From Sulfurimonas sp. hsl 1-7 (GTDB lineage Bacteria > Campylobacterota > Campylobacteria > Campylobacterales > Sulfurimonadaceae), in contig NZ_JAUIRR010000004.1 in NCBI RefSeq assembly GCF_030577135.1, positions 137,693-201,692 on the forward strand: a stretch of DNA of 64,000 bases, read 5' to 3'. A model generated the notes under the pieces. It made no database searches, had not been told where the DNA came from, and worked only from the letters and a program-made list of their open reading frames with translations. Below are positions 28,294 through 37,533 of this stretch, in pieces. The position numbers were made by a program, and so were the translations under genes. Every line of letters begins with the position of its first letter. Position 1 is the stretch's first letter.

Positions 28294-30450
28294 ATGAAAA
28301 AAATTGCTACTCTTTTTCTAATACTACTTGTAACTATTTTAATAGTTTGGGCATTCTACTTGTCTCTTGGTAAAGATGTCATGCCATCTACAGTAAAAAA
28401 GTCTACAAACAATGATCTAATACATTTAAAATTTGGACACAATACTCCCGTGGACAGTGCTTTACATGAAGCATCCGTAAAATTTGCAAACGAGGTAAAA
28501 CGTAAAACAAACGGGAAAGTCGTTATAGATATATTTCCAGCGCAACAATTAGGAAACGACCATCAGATGGTAGAGATGGCAAGAGATGGAGAGATCGATA
28601 TCATCTTGACACCTACGGCAAAGATGAGTGTAGCAGTTCCTTCTATACAATATGCCGATCTGCCGTTTTATTTTCCGACACGTCAAGACGTATACGATAT
28701 GTTAGACGGCGAACCGGGAGAGATGATACTTCATAAACTAAAGTCTATCGGACTTATCGGCGTTTCATTCTGGGAAAATGGTTTTAAACACTTTACTGCA
28801 AATGAACCTATCCTTTCGGTAGAAGATTTTAAAGATAAAAAAATCCGTGTTATGAAAAGCCGTATTATTATGGAACAGTTTAAGTCATTTGGAGCAGAAC
28901 CTGTTCCGATAGACTTCTACTCTACAAAACAAGCACTGCATGACAAAGTTGTAGACGGGCAGGAAAATCCTTTAGTAGCCATAGTAAGTATGGGCTTTCA
29001 TAAGGAGCAGTCCGATCTTACATTAAGTGAGCATGCATATCTTGGATATGTATTATCTTTCAGTGAAAAAACATTTAATAAGCTTCCCCAAGATATTCAA
29101 ATGATACTTATCGATACAGCTAAAGAGGTTACTCCGTGGGAAAGAGAAGAGACACAAAGACGTGAAGCAAAACTTTTAGACACAATCGAACAAAGTGGCG
29201 TCCGTATTCATCAAATAAGTGCTCTAGAGCGTCAAAAATTTGCAGCAAAAACAGCTCATATTCCGGGACAATTTGAAGAGATTATCGGAGTAGACACTAT
29301 CTCAAAGACTCAAGAGTTGCTATATAACAAATACGGAGTAAATTTCAAGTTTGACGATCATATCCTAATAGGGATAGACACTGATGTCTCGGTAGACTCA
29401 AAAGTTGCCGGTTTAGCCATAAAACGTGGAGCTGAATTAGCCGTTGAAGAGATCAATAGCAAAGGCGGTGTACTTGGAAAACCTCTAAAAGTTATCGTCA
29501 AAGATCATAGAGCTATTGCCAGCAGAGGGATCCAAAATGTTCAAGAATTCGCTAAAAACAAACATCTTGCAGCTATCATTGGAGGAGTTCACGGTGCTGT
29601 AATATCAGCAGAGATGGATACTATCCAAGAACTAAAAGTACCTTATTTAATTCCTTGGGCTGCTACGGCGGGAATTGTACAAAACGGCTATGAAGATAAT
29701 TATATTTTTCGTGTATCTGCGAATGATAAACTAGCTTCTGAATATATCGTAAAGTATACAACACAAAAATATTCAAGACCAGCTATTATAGTTGAAAACT
29801 CTGTCTGGGGTAGAAGTAATCTAAAACTAATGAAGCAGTATTGCAAAAAACACAATATTATAGATGCTATTGAAATTGTTTTCAACCGTGGACAAAACAG
29901 TTTTGACAAAGAGATTACTCAAGTTGTAAATTCACAGGCAGATTCTGTTATTATGGTTGCAAATCCATTAGAAGCTTCAAAAATACTTCAAGCGTTGTAC
30001 GTTCAAAAGAAAACTTTACCTATAGTTTCCCATTGGGGTATTACAAGTGGAGATTTTTTCCAAAAGAATGAAGATATTTTAAAAGAGTTAAATTTAAGCG
30101 TGTTTCAGACATTCTCTTTTGACGGTAAGTTAAATGCTAAAGGGAAACATCTTTTAGATAACTATAAAAATAGATATATGGTAAAAAAATCTGCAAACAT
30201 TAAAGCACCTATTGGAGTTGCTCAAGCTTATGACATTGTTTATCTGTTAGCTCTTGCCATTGAAAAAGCGGGAACGACTGACAAAGTAAAAATCAAAAAT
30301 GCACTTGAGAATTTACCAAACTATCAAGGGGTTCTTAAAAACTATACTCCGGCTTTTAGTAAAAAAAGACATGATGCGTTAGACGGTAAAGATTATTATA
30401 TGGCAAAATACAATCAGGATGGTCATCTTGTACCAATTAAAAATAAATAA
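28294..30450 (+). CDS. Double periplasmic binding protein: DctP-type fused to LivK-type
   Basis: A 718-residue protein. An N-terminal hydrophobic segment (about 5-25) is a signal anchor. Residues ~45-350 are a TRAP DctP-type binding domain: QQLGNDHQMVEMARDGEIDI, the ligand-arginine region KKIRVMKSRI (about 182-191) and DGQENP (about 221). Residues ~355-710 are an ABC branched-chain amino-acid type domain (Peripla_BP_6): AGLAIKRGAELAVEEINSKG, GGVHGAVISAEM and PIGVAQAYDIVYLLALAIEK. No TRAP or ABC permease gene is nearby. The next gene, 18 bp on, is a membrane GGDEF-EAL protein, so it may be a ligand sensor rather than a transport component. Domains are clear, role is inferred. Confidence 0.85.
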   Translation: MKKIATLFLILLVTILIVWAFYLSLGKDVMPSTVKKSTNNDLIHLKFGHNTPVDSALHEASVKFANEVKRKTNGKVVIDIFPAQQLGNDHQMVEMARDGEIDIILTPTAKMSVAVPSIQYADLPFYFPTRQDVYDMLDGEPGEMILHKLKSIGLIGVSFWENGFKHFTANEPILSVEDFKDKKIRVMKSRIIMEQFKSFGAEPVPIDFYSTKQALHDKVVDGQENPLVAIVSMGFHKEQSDLTLSEHAYLGYVLSFSEKTFNKLPQDIQMILIDTAKEVTPWEREETQRREAKLLDTIEQSGVRIHQISALERQKFAAKTAHIPGQFEEIIGVDTISKTQELLYNKYGVNFKFDDHILIGIDTDVSVDSKVAGLAIKRGAELAVEEINSKGGVLGKPLKVIVKDHRAIASRGIQNVQEFAKNKHLAAIIGGVHGAVISAEMDTIQELKVPYLIPWAATAGIVQNGYEDNYIFRVSANDKLASEYIVKYTTQKYSRPAIIVENSVWGRSNLKLMKQYCKKHNIIDAIEIVFNRGQNSFDKEITQVVNSQADSVIMVANPLEASKILQALYVQKKTLPIVSHWGITSGDFFQKNEDILKELNLSVFQTFSFDGKLNAKGKHLLDNYKNRYMVKKSANIKAPIGVAQAYDIVYLLALAIEKAGTTDKVKIKNALENLPNYQGVLKNYTPAFSKKRHDALDGKDYYMAKYNQDGHLVPIKNK

Positions 30451-30468
30451 AAGAAAGAGTAATTAAAT

Positions 30469-32730
30469 ATGGGTTTTTTACTAAGATCATTAACTTTTAA
30501 AAGTATAAAAATAAGAGTGGTAGTTCTTATCAGTGCTCTTATTGCTTTTGCTCTTTTTTCCATAACATTACTTGTATTGTTCATTGTCAACTCCCATATG
30601 AGTGCTCAAATGAATACACTTCTAAAAACAAGAGCACACTCAATTTATGAAAAACTTGATCAAAGGATAGGTTATTTAATAGATAACAGTGTTCTATTAA
30701 CAAAAAATGAACTCATCGTTAATTCTCTTATAGATAAAAACGGTAGAAAAACTTACCTGCCCCCTTTAGTAGACAACTTTATGAAAGGGAAAGATGTCCT
30801 TTACTTAAACATTGTCGACTTTGACGGCAGGGCAATTTTTCAGACGCAAAAAGACATACCCCTTTACAACCAATCTACAAGACTCAGAGCCGCTCTTGCT
30901 CTAGGAAAAGTATCTTACTATATCAAAGATGGTGATGATAAACTAGTGATCATTGCACCGATCGAGTACTACAACACAACACAGGGTGCAGCTATAGTCG
31001 TATTTAAAATGGATGAAATAGCAAAAAGAGTTTTAATAAATAACGATGATATATACATAAAACTCTTTCATGACAATAAAAATATTTTCTCATTGAACTT
31101 TCAAAAAGATATAACCTACCATTCATCTTTACATACGGTAGAGAATGATTCGTTTTTAAAACAACTAGATGTAGTTCTAGAGATAGGGGTCCCTAAAAAG
31201 ATATATATGGCTCCACTGCAAGATATATTTTTAAAACTCTTAATTCTTGGAGTAGTATTTATTTCAATTGGGATGATCTTGTCAAATATGTTGGCTAACG
31301 GTATTACAGATCCAATTCTTACACTTTTTAATAGAGTTAAAAATTCCGATCACAAAAGTGAAGTGTTTTGTAGCCCACTGGGAACCCATGATGAGCTAGA
31401 GGAACTTGCCAAAGCATTTGATGAACGTTCACTCCTGCTGCAACACCAGGCACAGTACGATGCGTTGACAGATCTTCCAAACAGGGTCCTATTTCTTGAC
31501 AGACTCGAACAGAGTATAAAAAGCACACTGCGTACTAAAGAAAAATTTGCCGTTTTATTTATTGACCTCGATCACTTCAAAGAGATTAACGATTCTTTCG
31601 GCCATGATTTTGGCGATAAACTCTTAATAATAGTTGGGGAATATATTGAAAGTATTGTCAGAGAAAGTGACTCTGTTGCTCGTATGGGTGGTGATGAGTT
31701 TACGGTATTACTCAATGATTTGCATAATGAAAACGATATTATTAATATCCTGCAAAAAATCATGCAGCTATTTACAAAACCGTTTGTGATTGCACATCGT
31801 CAATTTTATGTCACATGTAGTATTGGGATTGCGCTTTATCCTCTACATGGGAAAACTCCTGAAGAGTTACTAAAAAATGCTGATGCGGCAATGTATAAAG
31901 CAAAAGACAAAGGTCGAAATACTTATCAGTTCTATACCAACGATATGACTGAAAAAGCCTATGAGCGTATAACTTTAGAGACACAACTAAGAGAAGCGAT
32001 TGTCAACAGAGAATTTGAGGTCTATTTTCAACCGCAGGTAAATATTAACGACAATAAGATCATCGGTATGGAAGCTCTTATAAGATGGAATCATCCGGAA
32101 GTTGGTTTAGTACCTCCAGGAAAGTTTATCCCATTAGCTGAAGATACGGGACTGATTGTTGAGATAGACAGACAGGTTATGCAAGATGCAATGAAACAGT
32201 TTCAAGAGTGGATTGATCTTGGGCTTGAAGTGGGTATCTTATCTATAAACCTTTCAATGATACAACTTAACCATGAAGATTTTATAGATTTTGTTAAGAC
32301 TACTATTAAAAACACAGGAATATCTACAGAAAACCTAATGTTTGAAGTAACGGAAACACAGGTCATGAAAAACCCTAAACAAGCTATCATTATGCTTCAG
32401 CAACTTAAAGATATCGGTATAAAACTTGCCATTGATGACTTTGGAACAGGACACTCTTCTCTTTCTTATATTAAAAAGTTACCGATAGACAAACTAAAAA
32501 TAGATCAATCTTTTGTTATGGATGCATTAGTCGATAAAGATGATAGAGAATTAACAAGAGCTATTATCTCTATAGCCAACAGTTTAAATCTTGAAGTTAT
32601 TGCCGAGGGTGTAGAAACGAAAGAACAAGCGGAATTTTTAGTTAAAAACGGATGTGTTGAAGCACAAGGTTATTTCTATTATAAACCTTTGGATGTTATA
32701 ACTCTGACGAAAATATTAACAAAGAGCTGA
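30469..32730 (+). CDS. Membrane GGDEF-EAL c-di-GMP protein with periplasmic sensor
   Basis: A 753-residue protein. Two membrane segments (about 18-42 and 250-272) flank a ~205-residue periplasmic Cache-like domain; a HAMP-like linker follows. The GGDEF domain (about 330-490) has an intact GGDEF (RMGGDEFTVLL) and the RxxD inhibition site (RESD five residues before). The EAL domain (about 505-750) keeps EALIRW, NLS, EVTET, DDFGTGHSS, KIDQSFV and EGVET, so it should be an active phosphodiesterase. Net direction cannot be read. It probably works with the double binding protein encoded just before. Ribosome site AAAGAAAGAG. Confidence 0.92.
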   Translation: MGFLLRSLTFKSIKIRVVVLISALIAFALFSITLLVLFIVNSHMSAQMNTLLKTRAHSIYEKLDQRIGYLIDNSVLLTKNELIVNSLIDKNGRKTYLPPLVDNFMKGKDVLYLNIVDFDGRAIFQTQKDIPLYNQSTRLRAALALGKVSYYIKDGDDKLVIIAPIEYYNTTQGAAIVVFKMDEIAKRVLINNDDIYIKLFHDNKNIFSLNFQKDITYHSSLHTVENDSFLKQLDVVLEIGVPKKIYMAPLQDIFLKLLILGVVFISIGMILSNMLANGITDPILTLFNRVKNSDHKSEVFCSPLGTHDELEELAKAFDERSLLLQHQAQYDALTDLPNRVLFLDRLEQSIKSTLRTKEKFAVLFIDLDHFKEINDSFGHDFGDKLLIIVGEYIESIVRESDSVARMGGDEFTVLLNDLHNENDIINILQKIMQLFTKPFVIAHRQFYVTCSIGIALYPLHGKTPEELLKNADAAMYKAKDKGRNTYQFYTNDMTEKAYERITLETQLREAIVNREFEVYFQPQVNINDNKIIGMEALIRWNHPEVGLVPPGKFIPLAEDTGLIVEIDRQVMQDAMKQFQEWIDLGLEVGILSINLSMIQLNHEDFIDFVKTTIKNTGISTENLMFEVTETQVMKNPKQAIIMLQQLKDIGIKLAIDDFGTGHSSLSYIKKLPIDKLKIDQSFVMDALVDKDDRELTRAIISIANSLNLEVIAEGVETKEQAEFLVKNGCVEAQGYFYYKPLDVITLTKILTKS

Positions 32731-32792
32731 TACTACTTTGAACTACCAATAAACTGGACAAACATCTAAAGATAGTTCAAAACACTATCAGC
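32726..32792. repeat. Nested imperfect inverted repeat after the GGDEF-EAL gene
   Basis: GCTGATA (32726) pairs with TATCAGC (32786), and inside them TTTGAACTA (32737) pairs with TAGTTCAAA (32773), separated by 4-nt mismatched segments, with a 27-nt loop. It overlaps the GGDEF-EAL stop codon. It may be an RNA hairpin ending the transcript or a relic of a mobile element; no transposase is nearby. Confidence 0.45.
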
Positions 32793-32795
32793 ATT

Positions 32796-32839
32796 GAGAG
32801 AATTGCCCACTGAAATATAAAATTTCAATAGGCATCTCT
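32796..32839. terminator. Possible bidirectional terminator hairpin
   Basis: TGCC...GAAAT-ATAAA-ATTTC...GGCA forms an imperfect hairpin between two convergent genes. No clear T tract follows on either strand, so this is tentative. Confidence 0.3.
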
Positions 32840-32846
32840 ATAAAAA

Positions 32847-33410
32847 TTAAAAAATGTATTTAATCCCTGCATAAACACTTGACCCGCGAACTGAATCGAT
32901 AGTGCTGCCTTCATACTCTACTAATGCTTCATAATGCTCATTGATATGATACTCTACACCTGCACCATATACCATGCCGTTGTCATTTAGATCAACATTA
33001 AGTTCATCGATTTTTTCATGTTCAAACTCGTATCCAAGTTTTCCCATAATCCCGATACTGTGAGTTAGAGGATATGTATATGTAACGTCTGCTGCATATG
33101 TCCAGTATTTTGCAACGCCGTTTACAATGTCAACACCGTCATCTTCAGTTACATCATTTTTACTATATGATGTATCAAGTTCAACCGCAAAGTGGTATGG
33201 TAGAGTATAACCAACATCAATACCCAAACCACGACCTGCTTTCCCATCAAGTGTGATATCTGTACCCTCTTTTATAGTCTCACCTGTAGTATATAGACCT
33301 TTTACAACTACGTAAAACTCACCAGACTTAGCATGATGATGCTCTTCTGCCATGATTGTTGATGCACAAATCATTAATGCAGACGATGCAAGTGCTATTT
33401 TTTTAATCAT
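32847..33410 (-). CDS. Small outer-membrane beta-barrel protein
   Basis: A 187-residue protein with a signal peptide (about 1-21, ALMICASTIMAE). The mature part begins with EEHHHAKSGEFYVVVKGLY, a histidine-rich start, then eight alternating strands typical of OmpA/Opa-like porin-family barrels (GRGLGIDVGYTLPYHFAVELD, GVEYHINEHYEALVEYEG). It ends in a terminal phenylalanine (VYAGIKYIF). It probably sits in the outer membrane as a small structural or adhesion barrel. It lies between two c-di-GMP modules but has its own strand position and no known link to them. The HHH segment could bind metal. Confidence 0.78.
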   Translation of the reverse strand: MIKKIALASSALMICASTIMAEEHHHAKSGEFYVVVKGLYTTGETIKEGTDITLDGKAGRGLGIDVGYTLPYHFAVELDTSYSKNDVTEDDGVDIVNGVAKYWTYAADVTYTYPLTHSIGIMGKLGYEFEHEKIDELNVDLNDNGMVYGAGVEYHINEHYEALVEYEGSTIDSVRGSSVYAGIKYIF

Positions 33411-33532
33411 TCCCTATTCCTTCTATATTTTAATGAGATTATAGGATAATTAAAAATTTAACTCTTTACTATTTTTGTTTGTAAAGTTATCTATTTTTGT
33501 TATTTTTATAGTTAATTATTGTTCAAATAATT

Positions 33533-35833
33533 TTATATTCGGACTTGGTTTCGCCCATTTTCTTTTGCTTCATAGAGTTTTTCATCAGCTCGAGTTATAG
33601 TTTGTTTAATATTTTCACCCTCATTATGTATAGCAAGACCGAAACTACAAGTAAGCGTTGATATATCTTTAAAGTAATGGTTTTGAATTTTTACTCTAAT
33701 ATGTTCAGTCATTTGTTGAAGACTCTCTTTGGAGTCTACACGTGTAACTATAATAAACTCTTCACCACCCCAGCGTATAAGATGATCATATTTACGGATC
33801 TCCTCTTTTACAACCTGAACTAAAGCGATTAAAACATCATCACCCACATCATGTCCGTAGGTATCGTTGATCAATTTAAAATGGTCTATATCAAAGAACA
33901 CTATTCCGGTTTTTGCATTGTTATCTTGATTTAACTTCATTATATTTTTTATATTCGTTTCAAAATATACACGGTTGTGTGCGCTTGTAAGTTGGTCACG
34001 GTTGAGTTGTCTTTCAAGCTGCAGCCTTTCAAGCATCGAGTCACTTATATCATTAAACTCAACTACATAATTTTCATTATTATACTTGTTGATTGTGACA
34101 CTAAAAGCATGAGGAGTCGCAGTACTGTCTAACATAGAGACGATTCTTTGTCTTCTGGAAAGATTTAACAAACTCTCAATCCAATGCTCCTCCCCCTCTT
34201 TCACATCTTTTAAAGAGAAGAAACCTTCATGATCTATAAAACGTTCACATATACAGTCATACTTTTCTTTAAATGCTTTTAGGTTTTCAAAGCCAAAAAA
34301 ATGGTAAAAACTTTTGTTTGCAAATTTAAACTGCTTACCATCTGTTAAAACAACTATCGAGCTTTGAAGGTCAATAAACTTTTCCAAATTTTCATATGCT
34401 GCTGCTCTTTCCGTAATATCATAAAGACTGCCAAAGCTTTTAACAATGTCACCGTTACTGTTTAATTCATGACTTCCATGTTCCTCTACAAAACGTATCT
34501 CCCCATCCTTTGTCACGATACGATGATGTATCTCATAGGTAGTTTTGTTTTTAATCGATTCCGTGTATGCCTTGTGTACTTTTTTACGGTCCTCAGGGTG
34601 TACAAGTGATAAAAACGCTTTATATGAAGGTCTGAATGTTTCAGGCGTGATATCAAGGATCTTATAGACCTCATCAGTTAAATAAAACTTTTGTTTTATA
34701 TGATCGTACGTTAAAGAACCGAAATGAGCAATTTTTTGTGCATGATAAAAAGAGTCGTTTATTGCTTGCAATCTATATCTATTTTTACGTAATTTTTCAA
34801 TCTGATATAAAATTATAAATAACAATATAAACATCACTGCACTTATTACAAATGCAATAATTTTATAGATTAAGTACTCATGCTGTATATCTAATATCTC
34901 ATTTTGTAAACTAAAGGAGATCAAATACCCGGCATGTTTTTGATCAGTATTTACAAAACTGATAAAGTTAACTGTATACCCTTTGTCGTTATCGATAATA
35001 GAGACCGAAAAATCTTTGTGTTCCTGAAGTTCCTCATAAAAGTGAGGAGATTGTTTTGCTAATTCAGTCAATTTTGACACAAGTTTATTTTCTGAGTTAC
35101 GCTTTGTAATAGCTGATATTTCAGGATTCTCTATATAATAGTTTTTATCAAAATCCGATATGGAGATCAATCCTCTATGCCACTTAAATACTTTGTCGTA
35201 ACTTTCATGCTTTGTTACAATCAATGCAAAAACAGAGTTTGGCATCAGTTTACTTAGTTTTGCTTCTATCCCTTCAAATGCGATCGAGAACTCCGCACTT
35301 CCTAGATATTCACCTTTATCTATTATTGGAAAAACATATCTGTAACCTGAGAAGAGCCTTCCCCCTTCAAACCCTATCACTTGTTTATGTTCACGATTCA
35401 CCATTTGAATAGACTTTCTTAAATCTATAAGAGAATCCCCGTTTTCACAAGGCATATTCATTCGCAATAAACTTTTTCCATCATCAGTATGTATATGAAA
35501 CTGACGTACATACATCCCTTTCATCGCATCATATGATTTATATAAAGCCCTGTAGAGTTTTCCTCGTAGAAGATTGCGTTTTTCTTCACTTTTAGAGTTT
35601 TTAAAACTGTGTAACAGATTCATCACAGTATCGTTATGTAAAAGAAAATTAAAATCTTTTTGACCTGCAACCTCATAAGTATTTATAACACCGTTATAGG
35701 TTGCCTTAGTAGTTAGAAGCGCATGGTGATTATAGTCAACTATCGCCACCTCTTTCATATGATCCAGATATTTAAATAAACAAAATACGAAAACAATAAA
35801 AACAATAGAACTAAGGAGAACCTTTTTTATCAT
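33533..35833 (-). CDS. Diguanylate cyclase with dCache and PAS domains
   Basis: A 766-residue membrane protein. Membrane segments at about 5-22 and 325-347 enclose a large periplasmic domain of the dCache_3 type (VRQFHIHTDDGKSLLRMNMP, then GYRYVFPIIDKGEYLGSAEF). A PAS_3 domain follows (FYLTDEVYKILDITPETF...SLVHPEDR), then a weaker PAS, then the GGDEF domain (about 600-766) with active GGEEF (RWGGEEFIIV) and an RxxD inhibition site (RKYD). It should make c-di-GMP in response to a periplasmic signal. Its ATG overlaps the stop of the PhnD-like gene (ATGA), so the two are translationally coupled. Confidence 0.92.
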   Translation of the reverse strand: MIKKVLLSSIVFIVFVFCLFKYLDHMKEVAIVDYNHHALLTTKATYNGVINTYEVAGQKDFNFLLHNDTVMNLLHSFKNSKSEEKRNLLRGKLYRALYKSYDAMKGMYVRQFHIHTDDGKSLLRMNMPCENGDSLIDLRKSIQMVNREHKQVIGFEGGRLFSGYRYVFPIIDKGEYLGSAEFSIAFEGIEAKLSKLMPNSVFALIVTKHESYDKVFKWHRGLISISDFDKNYYIENPEISAITKRNSENKLVSKLTELAKQSPHFYEELQEHKDFSVSIIDNDKGYTVNFISFVNTDQKHAGYLISFSLQNEILDIQHEYLIYKIIAFVISAVMFILLFIILYQIEKLRKNRYRLQAINDSFYHAQKIAHFGSLTYDHIKQKFYLTDEVYKILDITPETFRPSYKAFLSLVHPEDRKKVHKAYTESIKNKTTYEIHHRIVTKDGEIRFVEEHGSHELNSNGDIVKSFGSLYDITERAAAYENLEKFIDLQSSIVVLTDGKQFKFANKSFYHFFGFENLKAFKEKYDCICERFIDHEGFFSLKDVKEGEEHWIESLLNLSRRQRIVSMLDSTATPHAFSVTINKYNNENYVVEFNDISDSMLERLQLERQLNRDQLTSAHNRVYFETNIKNIMKLNQDNNAKTGIVFFDIDHFKLINDTYGHDVGDDVLIALVQVVKEEIRKYDHLIRWGGEEFIIVTRVDSKESLQQMTEHIRVKIQNHYFKDISTLTCSFGLAIHNEGENIKQTITRADEKLYEAKENGRNQVRI

Positions 35834-36660
35834 TTCATATTCCCCTCTTTTGGTATCTCACAATCTATATTTAAACTATCATATAATTTTGTATCTGCAG
35901 GTACTACACCATATCTTAAACTAAGGTCCCACTTTTCATAAGTTGTTTTTGGAATACTTAAAAGTGTATAGGTAAGCTTTGTGATCTCTTGATCTGAAAG
36001 CGTTTTTTTATTGACAACTATAGTAAATCCCGGAAGCAGTTCACTTACAGCTACAATATCCATACCGAGTGATTCATACTGCTTAGCAATAGCTTCGGTT
36101 GAGCCGGCAAGGACAAACTCCTCTCTCATTACAGAAGTTAATGCATTTGTATGTGACATTGTATAGTTATACAGCTGCTCTTCAAGGGCAACTCCAAATT
36201 TTTTCTTTAGCAGTTTTCTTGTAGCGTAGTAACCGCAGGTAGAAAGCGGCTGTGTAAGTGCAATCTTTAATTTTTTATCAAAATCAATCTTATCTTCACT
36301 AAATTTAGATAGTGCACATCTATAAAAAGCTTTTCCATCTTTTTGTTTAAATGAAACGATCGGTTCAATATCTGGATATTTTGATTTTAATATTGCATAT
36401 GGTAAAGGTCCAAGATAAGCTATATCGATGGTTCCATCTTCAAAACCTTTTAAAATATCTTCATAGTTATTTTGATAGTTAAACTTGATGGTTAAGGAGC
36501 TGTTCTTTTGCAGGTAGTCTATAAGAGGGATAAAAGCTTGAATAGTTTTTTGCTCATTTTTCATAGGCAGGGGAGAAAAATAAATCTCCCTTTTTTGAGT
36601 TGCTAAAAGTGGTATTGACAATAGAACTATAAAAAGAAGTGTTCTTTTAACAAGGCTCAT
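35830..36660 (-). CDS. PhnD-like periplasmic binding protein
   Basis: About 276 residues. A signal peptide (MSLVKRTLLFIVLLSIPLLA) is followed by a phosphate/phosphite/phosphonate binding-protein domain (PF12974 type): IYFSPLPMKNEQKT, YEDILKGFEDGTIDIAYLGPLPY, STCGYYATRKLL and VVNKKTLSDQEI. An upstream TTG at 36678 is open, but the ATG at 36660 has AGTAGGT before it and gives a clean signal peptide. No ABC permease or ATPase gene adjoins. It overlaps a diguanylate cyclase gene by 4 bp, so it probably delivers a ligand signal to that sensor. The ligand is unknown. Confidence 0.85.
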   Translation of the reverse strand: MSLVKRTLLFIVLLSIPLLATQKREIYFSPLPMKNEQKTIQAFIPLIDYLQKNSSLTIKFNYQNNYEDILKGFEDGTIDIAYLGPLPYAILKSKYPDIEPIVSFKQKDGKAFYRCALSKFSEDKIDFDKKLKIALTQPLSTCGYYATRKLLKKKFGVALEEQLYNYTMSHTNALTSVMREEFVLAGSTEAIAKQYESLGMDIVAVSELLPGFTIVVNKKTLSDQEITKLTYTLLSIPKTTYEKWDLSLRYGVVPADTKLYDSLNIDCEIPKEGNMK

Positions 36661-36748
36661 TTTACCTACTTTTATCAAATTAATTTGATTGTAACTAAAA
36701 AATATATAATCAAATCTTAATTGAATCTAATAAATCCACTTTAATTTT

Positions 36749-37531
36749 TTATAGTGATACGATGTAGACTTTTGAGTTTTTTACCTCTACTTTACCAAGA
36801 AGCTCATACTCAAAAAGTTTTGTAGCATCTTTCTTCATCGCCTCTTCATACGTTGGATTTGTTTTACAAAAGAGTAAAAACTCATCTTCATCAACTTCAT
36901 TTTTTTCTCTCGTACCAAACTGTTCTATAAATTCATCAATGTTATAGATAAGCTTAGCCTTACCCTCTTTAAGAAGTTGAGAACTCCCTTCGCTTTCACC
37001 TAACCTATGAGGAAACACATAGATCTCTTTTTCCATCTTTAAAGCATACTCTACACTTCTCATCGTTCCACTATCTAAATCAGCATACGCTACGATCAAG
37101 ATATCGCTCAAAGCTACGATCAACTCATTTCGAAGAGGGAAGTTATATCTTCTTGAGGGTTCACCCTTGGCAAACTGACTTAACACTAACCCTTTGTTTT
37201 CTATCTCTTGGATCAGGTTTTTATTCACAGCAGGATAGCGGACATCTAAACCTGTCCCTGCTACCATAATAGTATTTGCAGCCCCCGCACTTTTATGTGC
37301 AATAGCATCTATTCCAATTGCTCCGCCGCTGACTATTTTAATACCTCTTAAGGCTAATTTGGAACAAAGTTCCTGTGTGATATTTCGGGCATATTGATTT
37401 GGTTTTCTACTTCCTACAACCGATATTTTTTTAGATTCCAATAACTCAATGTTACCTTTATAGTAGAGATTTTCAGGATATTTTTTCATAGCGTTTAAAC
37501 TATCTATCTCAAAATCTATTTTTGCAATCAT
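36749..37531 (-). CDS. dprA: DNA-processing protein DprA
   Basis: A 260-residue protein of the DprA/Smf family, which protects incoming single-stranded DNA and loads RecA during transformation. The Rossmann core is clear: KISVVGSRKPNQYARNI, SGGAIGIDAIAHKSA, AGTGLDVRYPAVNKNL and FPLRNELIVALSDILIVAYA, then SGTMRSVEYALKMEKEIYVF. It is short, as typical of Campylobacterota DprA, lacking an N-terminal SAM domain. It starts 2 bp after the stop of the polysaccharide deacetylase gene. Confidence 0.92.
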   Translation of the reverse strand: MIAKIDFEIDSLNAMKKYPENLYYKGNIELLESKKISVVGSRKPNQYARNITQELCSKLALRGIKIVSGGAIGIDAIAHKSAGAANTIMVAGTGLDVRYPAVNKNLIQEIENKGLVLSQFAKGEPSRRYNFPLRNELIVALSDILIVAYADLDSGTMRSVEYALKMEKEIYVFPHRLGESEGSSQLLKEGKAKLIYNIDEFIEQFGTREKNEVDEDEFLLFCKTNPTYEEAMKKDATKLFEYELLGKVEVKNSKVYIVSL

Positions 37532-37533
37532 AA

